A DNA stretch of 64,000 bases from Pleodorina starrii (GCA_030267565.1 BRXU01000009.1:1262001-1326000); one strand, 5' to 3'; positions 13,982-26,790 are shown, counted from the stretch's first letter. Program-made: numbers and translations. Notes: generated by a model from the letters alone, not told the origin.

Positions 13982-15764
13982 GGCCCATGGGCCGAGGCTG
14001 GGCCCATGGGTCGAGGCTGGGCCCTTGGGTCGAGGCTGGGGCCTTGGGCCGAGGCTGGGCCAATGGGTCGAGGCTGGGCCAATGGGTCGAGGCTGGGCCC
14101 TCGGGTCGAGGCTGGGCCCATGGGTCGATGCTGGGCCCATGGGCCGATGCTGGGCCCTTGGGTCGAGGCTGGGCCCATGGGCCGAGGCTGGGCCCATGGG
14201 TCGAGGCTGGGCCCATGGGTCGAGGCTGGGCCCATGGGCCGAGGCTGGGCCCTTGGGTCGAGGCTGGGGCCTTGGGCCGAGGCTGGGCCCATGGGTCGAG
14301 GCTGGGCCCTTGGGTCGAGGCTGGGGCCTTGGGCCGAGGCTGGGCCCATGGGTCGAGGCTGGGCCCATGGGACGAGGCTGGGCCCATGGGTCGATGCTGG
14401 GCCCATGGGCCGATGCTGGGCCCTTGGGTCGAGGCTGGGCCCATGGGGCGAGGCTGGGCCCATGGGCCGAGGCTGGGCCCATCGGTCGATGCTGGGCCCA
14501 TGGGCCGAGGCTTGGCCCATGGGTCGAGGCTGGGCCCTTGGGCCGAGGCTGGGGCCTTGGGCCGAGGCTGGGCCCATCGGTCGATGCTGGGCCCATGGGC
14601 CGATGCTGGGCCCTTGGGTCGAGGCTGGGCCCATGGGCCGAGGCTGGGCCCATGGGTCGAGGCTGGGCCCATGGGCCGAGGCTGGGCCCATGGGTCGAGG
14701 CTGGGCCCTTGGGTCGAGGCTGGGGCCTTGGGCCGAGGCTGGGCCCATGGGTCGAGGCTGGGCCCATGGGCCGAGGCTGGGCCCATGGGTCGAGGCTGGG
14801 CCCTTGGGTCGAGGCTGGGGCCTTGGGCCGAGGCTGGGCCAATGGGTCGAGGCTGGGCCCTCGGGTCGAGGCTGGGCCCATCGGTCGATGCTGGGCCCAT
14901 GGGCCGATGCTGGGCCCTTGGGTCGAGGCTGGGCCCATGGGTCAAGGCTGGGCCCATGGGTCGAGGCTGGGGCCTTGGGCCGAGGCTGGGCCAATGGGTC
15001 GAGGCTGGGCCCTTGGGTCGAGGCTGGGCCAATGGGTCGAGGCTGGGCCCTCGGGTCGAGGCTGGGCCCATCGGTCGATGCTGGGCCCATGGGCCGATGC
15101 TGGGCCCTTGGGTCGAGGCTGGGCCCATGGGCCGAGGCTGGGCCCATGGGTCGAGGCTGGGCCCATGGGTCGAGGCTGGGCCCATGGGCCGAGGCTGGGC
15201 CCATGGGTCGATGCTGGGCCCTTGGGTCGAGGCTGGGGCCTTGGGCCGAGGCTGGGCCCATGGGTCGAGGCTGGGCCCATGGGCCGAGGCTGGGCCCATG
15301 GGTCGAGGCTGGGCCCTTGGGTCGAGGCTGGGGCCTTGGGCCGAGGCTGGGCCAATGGGTCGAGGCTGGGCCCTCGGGTCGAGGCTGGGCCCATCGGTCG
15401 ATGCTGGGGCCATGGGCCGATGCTGGGCCCTTGGGTCGAGGCTGGGCCCATGGGCCGAGGCTGGGCCCATGGGTCGAGGCTGGGCCCATGGGTCGAGGCT
15501 GGGCCCATGGGCCGAGGCTGGGCCCATGGGTCGAGGCTGGGCCCTTGGGCCGAGGCTGGGGCCTTGGGCCGAGGCTGGGCCCATGGGTCGAGGCTGGGCC
15601 CATGGGACGAGGCTGGGCCCATGGGTCGATGCTGGGCCCATGGGCCGATGCTGGGCCCTTGGGTCGAGGCTGGGCCCATGGGCCGAGGCTGGGCCCATGG
15701 GTCGAGGCTGGGCCCATGGGTCGAGGCTGGGCCCATGGGACGAGGCTGGGCCCATGGGTCGAGG

Positions 15765-16711
15765 CCGTTTTACAGTCAAGGAATCCAAAATTATCACAGT
15801 TACATACGCACACCTGACACTGGCACAGCTGGAGCTTTAAGCCGCGAAAGGCGGGCCTTAGTGACAAGAGAGACGATCGGGAAAACCCCGGGAACAGCCA
15901 AGCTTAGCAACTGCGCCAACTGCTCGATGGTACGCGCGCCCGCACGCCAGAGCACATCCCAGGCACGCTTTCGTTTCCTAGCAAGCGACCCAGCCGTTGG
16001 CACCCCCCAGCTGCCCCGAGAAGTCCTGTACATGCATCAGCAGATGGCGGCAGGCAGCAACAAACCCCTTGGGAATATCACCTCCTGCGTCACCGTGTTC
16101 CTTAACAACACAACAGGAACCTACCGGTACATTGACTGATGGTAGCACTATCAGGCGCTGTGCAATGTGTCAGGGCTACAGGACATACAGCGAAACCACA
16201 ACTCGGACGCGCAACACAGCGCGAAAATCAACGACTGACATCACAACCTTCCAGTGACAGTAAGCCCGCAGCGAACAAGCATGGCCAGTGACAGTAAGCC
16301 CGCACCGTCTCAACAAGTATGGCCGCTACCACGCTGTAATTTCGTAATTCTTCGCTCACCACGAGTTCGACACGCGCATCCCCCAAAGCTTGCAGATTAC
16401 TGCTTCACCTGCGGACGCTTTTGGCACCATACCCGCCACGGGTTCATGCAGACAGGTTATCATACTGCAGCAGAACACTCGGTCGGCCTGCGTTCCCGTC
16501 CTGAGTAAGCAAAACAAGGCCTCTCCTTAACACCAGCAAAAGAATACCTGAAAACGATAAGCTTCAGACCGTACCTGGTCAAAAAGAAAGGTATAAAAAC
16601 AAAGCAACTGGGACAACACCCAAAACCCGTAAACACGTCGTCTGCTACTGCTGTTAGGCTGTGTGGCCTACTGGAATGGGCCACACAGGCCCGTGGCAGT
16701 TCCATTCCTTT
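15765..16711. other. Satellite-to-gene junction, likely 3' UTR of transhydrogenase copy A
   Basis: This is unique sequence between the satellite and the stop codon of transhydrogenase copy A. I see no coding exon in it. On the minus strand it contains TGTAA polyadenylation-type motifs at 15,800-15,804 and 15,770-15,774, so the copy A transcript could end at the satellite border with a 3' UTR of about 0.9 kb. This is inference from the algal TGTAA signal only. Confidence 0.4.
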
Positions 16712-19700
16712 TCAATTCTTGACGCCGAGCGCCTCGTGCACGCGGGTGAGCAGCGCGTCGGTCATCTTCTTGGCGTCACCCAGGAACATCCAGGTGTTGG
16801 GCTGCGGGCGGGAGAGCGGCAGAGGCGAGGACTCAATGTGAGTCAAGACTGCTACGATCGCCATGATTCTCGAGATACATACAGGCCGCTTTTCCAATCC
16901 TCGCATCGTTCCCCGAAAATAAGGATTTGCCGCCACGGGAAGTAGCCCAAGGACAGCACACACTCCAACACGGCTCGAGAAAGCTTCGGCCCCTGCAGGT
17001 CTTCAGGCACACACGCACCTTGTAGAACACCGGGTTGTCGGCCCCCGCGTAGCCCGCCCCCATGGTGCGCTTCATGAAGAACACCTGCTTGGAGCGCCAC
17101 ACCTCGATGACGGGCATGCCTGGGGAAAGAAGAGACAGGCGGTGCGTTAGGTGAACACATGGGTCAGTCAGGCAGCATTTGTCTAGCCAACTTGATCGTT
17201 ATTTCTGTTGTTACTGTGAGCTCCAGGCCCTCGGAACAGCAGCCCAGGTGGCCGTGCACTGCAGCGGAAAGGGCCACGGAGAAACACGCGAGCCACCCCG
17301 ACAGGCGCGCGCCGCCGCAGCAGCAGCAGGACGTTCCTAATTACCGCGGACCGTTCAACAAGCCGGTGTCCGGCTCGGTCGGCTTCTTCGCACACCCCGT
17401 CCCACTGCGCTGCCGCATCCATCCCCCGCACGACATACCGCACTCACCCGCAATGACCGAGTTGGGGTCTTCCACTGCGGCGCTGTTGACGGTGTCGTTG
17501 GCGCCGATGACCAGGCACACGTCCGCGTGGTCGAGCTCCTCATTGATCTCGTCCATCTCGAACACGACTGCGGGGGCGGCGGGGCGTCAATACGAGAGGG
17601 CGCGTTTTGGGGCACAACAAATGCGACGCGCCGACGGAAGGGTGCACAACAAGCAGTAGCCATACGCTACGCACGGAGATGTAGGTGTAGCCTGGCAAGG
17701 CCCGGGGATGGAAGCGCCAGGCCTTTACTAACATTGCCCGTTCAGAGCCCCGTGCTTGACGCTCACCGTCGTACGGCACTCCCGCCTCCGCCAGAAGCAC
17801 GTTGAGCTGGCCGGGCATGCGGCCCGCAACGGGGTGGATGCCGAACTTGACCTGGATGCCCTTCTCCGTCAGGCTCTTGGCCAGCTCGGCCACCGGGTAC
17901 TGCGCGTTGGCCACCGCCATGCCGTACCCGGGTACGATGATGACCTTGCTTGCGGAAGTGAGCGCCTCCGCGACACCGCCCACATCGATCTCCTGGTGAG
18001 TGCCAACCTCCTGCACATGGAATTGCACGGGGCTGTTTAACCAAGACCCTCGCGCCGCGACGAAAGACAGTCGCCAGGGACATACAGTTGCACCACAGAG
18101 AGATGCGCCCGCATGTGGTACCCACCGCCTTCTTATCGCTGGTCTTGGCCACCATCTCATAGCCGCCCAGGATCACGTTGGGCAGAGAGCGGTTCATGGC
18201 CTGCGGGAGCATCAGAACGCCACAGCGTGCGGAGCAGGGTGCATGGGAAATGGTGCGTTTAGAAACGGTGAACTGGCCGTGCGGAGCGGAACACTGATGC
18301 TGAGACGCTGCGAACGAGTGGCGCGGATCAACGGCCACATCCTAGGACACTGGCTTCCTCATTGCTGTACCAGACATGGGTAATACAATTACCCCCATCA
18401 TTGCAATCCCTCACATTGGGCCCCTCTCCCGCCCCGCCTGCTTCCTCACCGTGCACATGATGTACGACAGGATGGCTCCCGACGAGCCGATGAGCGCCCC
18501 AACCGTCGTCAGCAGGTCGTTGTTGAGCATGAAGCCCTCGGCGCACAGCGCGTAGCCCGAGTACGAGTTGAGCAGCGTGATGACGACGGGCATGTCGGCA
18601 CCGCCGATGGACGCAGTCATGTGGGCGCCCTTGACGCCCGCCAGAATTCCGGACAAAACCAGCGCCGAGACGCCGACCGTGGAGGAGCCGTCAGACGCCA
18701 GGAAGACTGCACCGGACAGCAGGTTGGCGGCCAGCAGACCCAGGTTGATCTGGTTCTTGTTGGGCAGGTTCATTGGCTCCGATTTCATGAGGCCGTGCAG
18801 CTTGGCGAACGCGACCGCGGAGCCGGTCATGGTGATGGCGCCAATGAAGTCGCCCAGGTAGGCGGTCACCTGCGACCAGTGGACGGGGCGTCGGCTCAGC
18901 GCTGTTGCTGTCACGCCGCATGAATGGTGCAAGATCGCGAAACAAAATCGTACCTTGTGGGTCATGTCGAGGCCGTGCGCGGGGTCGCCGGCCATAATGT
19001 TGGCAATGGAGGTGGCGGCGGCCGCCAGGCCCACCAGCGAGTGGAAGGCGGCCACCATCTGAGGCAGCTCAGTGATCTTCATCTTCTTGCCGATGTAGTG
19101 GCCGGCGGCTATAAGGGGGTGCGAAGCAGTCACCGGGGCCGGCACGCAGCGTTAACACCAAGGTAAGCGGCTGCCTATCTAAATACCGGTAGTTCCGCCG
19201 GTGGCGTCGCATGGGAAGAACTGTGGTGCGATTTGCGACCGAAACGGAGCAGCCGACGCAAGCCCAATGGAAGGGTCGGGAGTGAAGGGCCAAGACCGCA
19301 GACACCTCTCTCTATACTGGGCCCCAATGACTCCCATCGCTCAAGCCCAACGACTTGATACAGAGCCACCGTGGACTCTGTGAGTCGTCGTTGCGATTTC
19401 CGCGTCCATCGCACAGCCATGCCTCAGCCGGCTAGGATGGTCCTAATCCCAACCCGTCCGCCCCTTCATTCGCCTCCTGCCTCGCACCTGCGCCGGCTCC
19501 CAGCATGGCCAGCACCTGAGCATAAACGGAGAGCGGCGCGTGCATAATCCCCAGAGTGGTGGCGATACCGGTGCCCACGCCAGCCATGCCCAGCGCGTTG
19601 CCTGTCGGAAAGGTGCGAGGGACACATAGCCGACCAACATACATGTTAAGAAGCGGTTGTGAGAACTAACGCTCTGGAAACTCTCACAACGCCATTACAG

Positions 19701-22700
19701 AGGGCTGTGGCAGCACGCAAGAATTCAGGGACGCCTATTATGCACGTTTGCACGGAAACCAAAATCAACTGATGTTCCCAGGGCCCTCCGTTAAGTAGCT
19801 GACCCTCACGTGCTGTCACCACCTTGCACGCGTTCGCAGTCTTTTTCAATACCTCAGGGCCGGTCAGGAACAACCGTTCATGGCCCCGCCGGGCGGCCAT
19901 CGCCCTGCCTCACCGGTTCGCGCGCTGGCCTGGTTGGCGAGGCAGGCGATGGCGGCGATGCACAGCGCGGAGGAGGTGAGGTAGGCGGCGGAGGTGAGGC
20001 CGGGGGCGTCGCCGCCCGCCAGCAGGGAGCCCAGCACGTAGCCGCCGACCAGCGTGGCGGCTGTGGTGTGGGCGGGTCGTAAGGCGGGAAAGCAGGGGCA
20101 GTGAGTACAAGTGGCGCAACAGAGAAGCCGTTACGCGCCTCCGTCAAGTCTTCCATGCATTTGCGCAAACACGACAGCCAGCGGAAGTACGTAAGAGTTC
20201 TAGTCACAACTTTAATGATGCTACAGGACCAGTCGCATGCCATCGCCTTTTGGGTCGGCGGCCGACCGACCGGCACTCGCAGCGCAGCGCGCGGCTAAGA
20301 TGCGCGATCCGATTTGCCTCGGTGCCTGTCGGTGCACACCTGGCGCGGCGTAGAGGCGCGTGTGCTCGATGGGGTCGGTGGGGCGCTTGAACATGTCCAA
20401 CATGCGCTGTGTGATCGTGAAGCCGCCGCCGATGTTGACCGCCGACGCCGCCACCGCCGTCGCCGCCAGCGCCTGGCCGGTCGTGCTTGGGAACAGACCG
20501 CCGCCCGCCAGCACCATGCCACCCACGGCTGTCAAGCCCGACACGGCGTTGGTGACGGACATGAGCGGCGAGTGCAGCGCCGGCACGACGCCCCACACCG
20601 TCTGGTAGCCGCAGATGGACGCCAGTCCGAACTTGGTGAGCATGGAGGAGAAGGCGGCGTTGGGTGAGCCGGCTCCGATCAGCAGCGTACCTGCGCCGTA
20701 TTTAGGCACCGGTGTGATGGGCCAGGTGCGTGGGAAGTCCGGCACGGGAAGCTGGGCAGACTGAGCGGCCCGAGACGACCACGGCTCAGCACAGCGATGC
20801 CCGACAGTGCTGCATGCGCATAGCTTAGCGGCATAATGAGTCCGGCAAATAGCGGCAAAAGAGCAGCTGGTCAGGGGATAGATTATGACAACCATGGATT
20901 GACATCTTGCTCAATGCTTTTATCGTCATCCCAGCCGCTCTGCTGCTGGCCTCCGCTGCCGTTCATTCCCGCCAGGGGCAGTTTCTCCGGTAGCGCTTAA
21001 TAAAGGACGCCGGGGCAAGCGGGTCCTATTCGTAGGTGGTCCCCCCAGGCCACTGGCTCCCACCACGCGCGGCAGGCTGAACGGCACTTGTGCACTCTTA
21101 CCCGCGATGGCCGCCGAGGTGGTGATGGCGTTTTGCTTGGTGGGCTCGTACAGGTCCACGGGGCCCGTCTCCTTCTTGGTCTCCTTCTCGACGTTGGTCT
21201 TGGTGTTGGCGGTGGGGATGACGCCCGGGGGCGGGGGCCAGCGCAGCTCGCCGTCCTCCAGAACCAGCGAGCCGCTGCATGGGGCGGGAGCGTGGGAAGG
21301 AAAGGGCGCGCGCGCGGGGACTGGGTCGACGCGTCGGAATGTGCGCGTGGCGACTGGTTCGGCACTGGGCAGACATACCGTATTAGATTAAACATCAAGC
21401 CGCAAAACAGTGGCCAGCGAGGCAGGAGGTTGGTACCCGGACTTTACATCCTCTGGTCGTCCGATTCAATTGTCCACTCAACCGATCGAGATTTATGCAG
21501 CCCCGCATTCGCCGTCGTTGTGGTCGACCCCAATCACCAGCCTAGGACTGTTTGTGCAGCCCAACAGAGCCGGCTCTTGACGCTCACCGGATGACGGGGT
21601 CGGCGTGGTCGATCTTGAAGTGACCCTTGGGTCCGCCGGTGAATGGGCCCGCGGACAGCAGCAGCTTGGAGATGTTGTTAGCGTACAGGCTGGAGGACTG
21701 GCCGGCCATGCGGGAGGGCATGTCGGTGTAGCCAACCACCGTCACCCCGCTGGGGCTGCGCACCACCTCACCGGGCTTGGTGTATGCGCAGTTTCCTCCC
21801 GCCTCTGCGGACAGGTCCACGATCACGGAGCCGGGCTTCATGGAGTCGACCATGTCCTTGGTGATGAGCAGCGGGGCGCCCTTGCCCGGAATGAGGGCAG
21901 TGGTGATGATGATGTCCACCTCCTTGGCCTGGGCCGCAAACAGCTTCATCTGCGCGACAAAAGGGGGCCAAGATATGCACGCGCCGGGTCAAGCGATCAA
22001 CCCCATTCTGATTTCGGGATTCGAATTTTAATTTTCAATCCTTCCCATATATCCCTCCACATTTTCCTCTCCTTTCCCCCGGCCTCCCTCCGCTCACCTA
22101 CCCCTCCCTGCCCCTTCCTCCCGGCTCACCTCCGCCTCAATGAACGCGGGGCTCATCTCCTTGGAGTAGCCCGTGCCGCTCTCGCCCTCCTCCTGGATAT
22201 CCACAGTCAGGAACTCGGCGCCCATGGACTTGGCCTGCTCGCGCACGACGCCGCGGGTGTCGAACACACGCACGATGGCGCCCAGGCTCTTGGCGGCGCC
22301 CACCGCAGCCAGTCCCGCAACGCCGCCGCCGATGACAAGCACCTTGGCGGGCGGGATGCGGCCGGCGGCGGTGATCTGGCCGTTCAGGAAGCGCTCGAAG
22401 TGCTGCGTAGCCTCGACCACGGCCCTGGGGGTTCGCACAACGACGCGGGGAAAGGAACCTTTCAGGCGTGTACCATCCAATCTACCGGTAAGCTCAGCGT
22501 TGCAGCGCCATGCCTCAGTGGGGCAGAGGTGTGCAGCATTTGGGTTTTCTTATTGTGCACGTTATGCGGTCCGCCAGGAACACGCGCAACACGATCGAAA
22601 CTATGCGAGTATAACAGTGCGACAGGCGTCGCTCGTGTAGCACGCACCTGTACCCGGCGATGTTAGCCATGGAGCTCAGGGAGTCAAACATCTGGGCGCG

Positions 22701-24380
22701 ACTGCGGGGGACGTAACGGGTGCCGGGTGCGGAGATGGACAGGGGATGTAACCATGACACGGACTGCGGGGGCCAGCGCACAAAAGCAGTGAAAGGACAG
22801 TCTCAAGGCAAGGCGCACGGCGCACAAACGCAAGCAACTGAAGCCGACCACACCGCAATGTTCAACGATAACTCGCTCCGAGCTGTCTCCGCCTGGATCT
22901 CCGGTACCCCATCCGTCGCCCATACCTGATGGTGCGGGGGATGCAGTCCATGCCGATGGCGGTGGCCTTGCGGCTGGCCAGCGCCTCAATTAGCTCCTTG
23001 TTGCGGGCGGGGTACAGGTAGCTGAAGAGGCTGCGGAGCAGACATGCAGGCAACGAGAACACTGAACATGAGTTAGGTGTGAGGACGGCACTTTTAAGCA
23101 GACGCATACAGGGCTCGTGTCACACAGTGTTTGGAAAAGCAAGGGTCTAGACATGGGCTGACGACTGCAAAATATCTCTGATCTCGACGTTCACCATTCG
23201 GAGACCAACATGGGAACGGGGAATTGGGTTTTCCGTGCTCTGTCGCCATGCCCCTGGCTGCTCAACGGGGTCCAAGCTACGGTGCCAATGCATAACACGC
23301 ACGAGGAGCACAGCTGGCTGCGGTTGCGCTTCGTCTCACACGGTGCCCTCCTTCATCTTGTCCACTTCCGCCAGCGCTGGTGGCCGGACGTGCAGTACGA
23401 CATCTGCGGCAAACGCTTCCTTGTCGTCCACGACCTTTGCGCCGGCTGCCACGTACTCGGCATCCTGTGTTTCCAACACGCACGTGGTCAAGGTGGAACG
23501 CACCGACCCAGATCGAAAGTTGCGCAGGTCAGCGGATGAGCCTGAACGGGTACACTCACCGTGAAGTTCGCCTGGTCGCCTGCGCCCTTTTCGATAAGGA
23601 CGCTCTTGAAGCCCTGCTTAAGAAGCGACGCCACGACGGTTGGGCTAAGCGCGACACGCCGTTCGCCGGGTGCTGACTCGCGGGGAACCCCTGCAGGCCA
23701 CAGCAAGCAAATCATTACAACGAGGTTTCACGCTTGATGAGCACGCGTTGTCGCCTGCTACTTGTGTCGACGCAGTCTTCAAAATACCCGATTGCGCACG
23801 CAAACGAACCTGCTGGTAAGTTACGGAGGCCCCGGGGTGGGTCGAAGCTGCCTCATGATACTTTCACATTATGCTTACCTACAGCAAGGCTTGCGTACGG
23901 AGTCGGGGCTTTTGTCGGATCATTGGCACCCGCGGTACTGAACGGCGCGGTCCCAGCGAGATTGACACGCTCCCAGAGCTGCACCAGCACAGCCCTGCGG
24001 TGAACACATACGCACAATGCAAGTTACGATTTGAAGACCTGCACAACCCAGCCAGAAGTCCGGGGGGGCCTACAGCAACGGTCGTTCTGCACGTGCTTTT
24101 TGAAAGCCCTGCTTCAAATGGACCTGCACACAACCTGGCAACAAAAGCATTGAAGAACTCGCAAAGTACAGTGAGCAAATCTGCACACACTGTCTTCAAG
24201 AACTGGATCGCGGTGTTCCGGAGTCTCGGAACGGCGGGATGTCCCGACTTTGACGGAAATAGGTTCTCACCTGTGCTGCACCTGGCCCCCATTCCTTGCA
24301 AATCGCGGTGCTGTATCATGCACAAGGGTTGTCACGATGTAGCCCAGCTTAAATGCATGTCGCCCGCCCGGCAGCCACAT
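16712..24380 (-). CDS. Proton-translocating NAD(P)+ transhydrogenase, fused alpha-beta form, copy A (19 exons)
   Basis: The enzyme couples hydride transfer between NADH and NADP+ to proton movement across an organelle inner membrane. Exons, 5' to 3': 24380-24271, 23994-23879, 23690-23560, 23464-23340, 23030-22926, 22701-22648, 22424-22130, 21949-21588, 21274-21102, 20690-20340, 20060-19914, 19601-19488, 19108-18954, 18869-18450, 18200-18126, 18010-17767, 17567-17448, 17119-17019, 16801-16712. All phases agree, giving about 1,095 residues. Order: presequence (about 1-75); NAD-binding domain I starting [16 protein letters not shown], with [11 protein letters not shown] and the [11 protein letters not shown] segment; a linker; membrane domain II with [13 protein letters not shown] and [22 protein letters not shown]-binding domain III with [35 protein letters not shown] and [12 protein letters not shown]; end GVKN. 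The domain order is that of animal Nnt, not of the rearranged protozoan forms. The start ATG (MWLPGGRH) follows an in-frame TAA and is the least certain part. Confidence 0.9.
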
Positions 24381-24824
24381 CGCTTAACCTCCTCGCGTGC
24401 TGGTCTACGACGTCGTATCCCTGTGAGTCCCTTACTGTAAGTCCAGATGTTATGACATCCGCACAGTAGGCAAAGGCCTCCACAAGGGTGTCGCAACTTG
24501 CGCCGAAACTTAAGGATCAAATGCAAATGCTGCCTTAACGACTACTAGGCCAGCGCCGCCACGTCCAACACCGCCTAAAATGCGTACATGGCGCTAACTG
24601 AAAGTGAAAAAAGCGAGTTGCTCGACACCGCCGTACAAGGTACGATATATCTCGCTTGCAACTGTTGAAGAAATCAGACGACACAAGTATGCTTTTATCG
24701 CTCATTCTTTAACGCCGCTGCACAGTTATGAAAGGTAATTATGTGAAGGATAATTACTATGATCCTCATTCCGGCAACACCGTTCTCGCTTTTCCGGCAT
24801 CTGCGTTACCTATCCCTATAGCCA
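24381..24824. other. Upstream region of transhydrogenase copy A
   Basis: This short stretch between the predicted first exon of copy A and the inverted-repeat element is the likely promoter and 5' UTR. It is AT-richer than the genes around it. I see no convincing core promoter motif, no ORF of note, and no similarity by eye to the region upstream of copy B. Confidence 0.4.
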
Positions 24825-26480
24825 ATTGACATGACACGTTACGTTACCTCACATTTACATGTAAAGTGGCAGGCCCAAACGGATCCCGATTTACATGGGC
24901 TGTTTGGGGGACGTTATCTCTGTTGGCGCGAGGCCCGTACACACTATGTTTTGAGGCGGTAACGTCAAAGCGCCCATGTCATATCACTTCAACACGATGT
25001 TAAACCCTTAGGACGAAGCCAGGAAGCCTGCGAGCGTCGTTGCCCACAATGGAACCCGACGCGCCGAGGTCGGCCTCTTCGCGCGAGAGCTCGTTCTCAG
25101 AGTACGCCAAGCCCTCGATGGCGGTCTCATCGCCCTCATTGTTTGCATATTGATTATACTAAAGTTGTGCGGCGTCGGCGAGCGGCTGCGACCGCGGAAG
25201 GCCCTGCGCGGCGTCGGCATGGCTCTCGGAAGCTCACCCTGACCGACCACTGTGTCTTGTCGAGAAGCAGCAGCGCCTTGTCAAGATCCATGTTGACTTT
25301 ATGCAGAACTAGCCGGCACCGAAACTCATTCGGGAGTGCCGAGCTGCCGCGGCCGTAGTCCGGCCGTAGTCCGTGGTGAGGGACCGGTGCGCTTGTAGGC
25401 CGTACTATTTTGGAAAATAGTACGGCACGCATTCTCCAGCGCTGTTCCCGCGCACTTATCATAAAAGGTATTCACATAACTGCCTGGCCTTATATCGGTT
25501 CGTTATATGTGCCCCAGCAGCTTTGGTCACTTAGGCAGCTATTCGTAAATGGACATGACCACGCAATTCTCTGAGCAAATACGCGTAGCACGGGATTGCA
25601 TTAAACAAGCAGAGGAAATCAAGGCCGTGCGTGATATAGCACTCTTCGAGCTCGCGCGCTATGTTGCAGATTTGAAAGTCAATTCGGTGATAGATGATGA
25701 CGCGATACTCAGCATGACACGTGGGAGCCTTGATTCCGGACACATGCCTGGCTTGAGCCTAGTGCATAGGAGCAGTGCTCTGCTGCCGCTGCGCTTGTGT
25801 GGAGTTGCACTTCGTCATGTACCGGTAGTATGTTTGGCGAGAAGTTCGCAGTGGGAACGCGATGGAGATCGCCGACGATAAGTACCGCTGAACCGCCAAA
25901 CAAACACGATAAGGCGAGAAAACAACGGGGAACAATGCTACGGGGAGCTGATGTCGTACTTTCATCACTTTCGGGTGGCCAAAGTACGGCGCATGGTTTC
26001 GATGGTTTACAAGGTTTACGGCGCAGCTCTCTTCTTGTACGTATGCCTTGATTGACTTTTCAAACGGTGCATACTTTCTAAGCATGCAATGTGTCTCCGA
26101 TTTTCGTTAAGTCCAACCCGGCAGAAATATGAGCTCCGATCAGCGGTTCAGCGGTACTTATGTCTGCGCGGCATAGTTTCAGTCATATGTAAACACAGCC
26201 TACGTTTGGCGAGAAGTTCGCAGTTGGAACGCGATGGAGGTGGCCGAGCGCTTGTTATACCAAGTGTATAATAACTGAACGATTGGTCTTGAAGGAAATC
26301 AAAACTATGCTAAAATGAGGTTGTACTGGCTGTAACGTGGCGAGGGATCAACGTTTGGTCAATTACACCCCCCCTGGGGCCACGTTAGACTTTTTGGCCA
26401 CGTAACGTGTAACGGACCCGTTACCCCATGCGAACTGACCACGTTTCCTGCAAAGTGATAACATAACGTGTCATGAAAAT
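24825..26480. mobile_element. TIR-bearing DNA-transposon-like repeat, copy 1
   Basis: The left end reads ATTGACATGACACGTTACGT, and the inverted right end reads ATTTTCATGACACGTTATGT, giving imperfect terminal inverted repeats of about 23 bp that are cleaner in the copy at 58,911-60,191. The two copies share most of their length in the same orientation. Copy 1 is longer because about 370 bp is inserted between two versions of a TTTGGCGAGAAGTTCGCAGT segment (25,836 and 26,205). It carries short conserved ORF pieces (for example a plus-strand frame with RDCIKQAEEIKAVRDIALF) but no transposase motif I recognise, so it is probably non-autonomous. Shared bases just outside the ends (GCCA on the left, CCAGCA on the right) leave the exact boundaries and target duplication unresolved. 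Confidence 0.7.
25399..25426. repeat. Perfect palindrome inside the TIR element
   Basis: Two 13-base arms, GCCGTACTATTTT and its reverse complement, flank a GG centre. The related element at about 59,469 and the fragment at about 51,307-51,337 keep the same palindrome with one or two changes, so it is a conserved landmark of this repeat family. Confidence 0.75.
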
Positions 26481-26694
26481 CCAGCACAACGTGCTCCTGT
26501 GGAAGGACGGGGGCGCACGGTCGGTAAGGGGATGTCCGAGGAATGTTCCGTGTGTTTGCTCTTGCGGAGCGGGCACTTTCGTCAGGAAAGGGAGACCTGA
26601 AGGAGACATCGCAGACAAACCCCGGGGAAGCCAAAAGAGAGTGGAACATAAGCCATACACGGGATGTCCAACAGGTGCCGGTTACAGTGCGTAG

Positions 26695-26790
26695 TACGTG
26701 TGCTGGTACCCTGCTGGCAGACGGGCCGCTAGAATCCAGCTCAACGTCAGTCGCTCGTCCAGTACGCCAAGACCGTACTAGCCAAATCAG
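26695..26790 (+). repeat. Dispersed repeat fragment, inverted partner at 30,320-30,400
   Basis: The block containing CTCAACGTCAGTCGCTCGTC, followed by CAGTACGCCAAGACCG, occurs here and as its reverse complement at about 30,328-30,367. Similarity continues weakly on both sides. It is probably a fragment of an unidentified mobile element present in both orientations. Confidence 0.7.

Larger units (their letters stand above)
1..15764. repeat. Giant 19-bp satellite array with higher-order structure
   Basis: The whole stretch is a head-to-tail array of a 19-bp unit, most often GGCTGGGCCCATGGGTCGA, about 830 units, running off the left edge and ending just before the unique sequence that begins CCGTTTTACAG. 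A limited set of variants recurs: CCCTTGGG, GCCTTGGG, CCAATGGG, CCCTCGGG and CCCATCGG centres, GGCCGA instead of GGTCGA, and GATGCT instead of GAGGCT. Variants follow each other in fixed orders, so the array has higher-order repeats. The unit rarely contains a stop trinucleotide on either strand, so it reads open in all frames; these are not genes. Rare GGGTCAAGG units and two CATGAGTCG units create nearly all the apparent ORF ends. One unit near 7,938 has lost a base. No function is visible; it could be a centromeric, subtelomeric or simply expanded intergenic satellite. Confidence 0.97.

Noticed and set aside
4..16139. Very long open reading frames (up to 5,264 codons) with a repeated MGRGWAHGSRLGPWVEAGP pattern and minus-strand counterparts
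   Set aside because: They are a by-product of a 19-bp satellite that seldom contains a stop on either strand. All frames are open at once, and frame ends coincide with rare GTCAAGG or CATGAGT variants or with the array edge.
17183..18338. Many overlapping ORFs on both strands within the transhydrogenase loci (also at 38,388-44,535)
   Set aside because: They are shadows of the GC-rich exons or read through introns; the spliced minus-strand model accounts for the conserved protein sequence.
16712..24380. Transhydrogenase copy A as a 5'-truncated pseudogene
   Set aside because: At first the N-terminal exons seemed missing, but exons at 23,879-23,994 ([14 protein letters not shown]) and 24,271-24,380 restore the same phases as copy B, with a start codon after an in-frame stop. 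All 19 exons are open.
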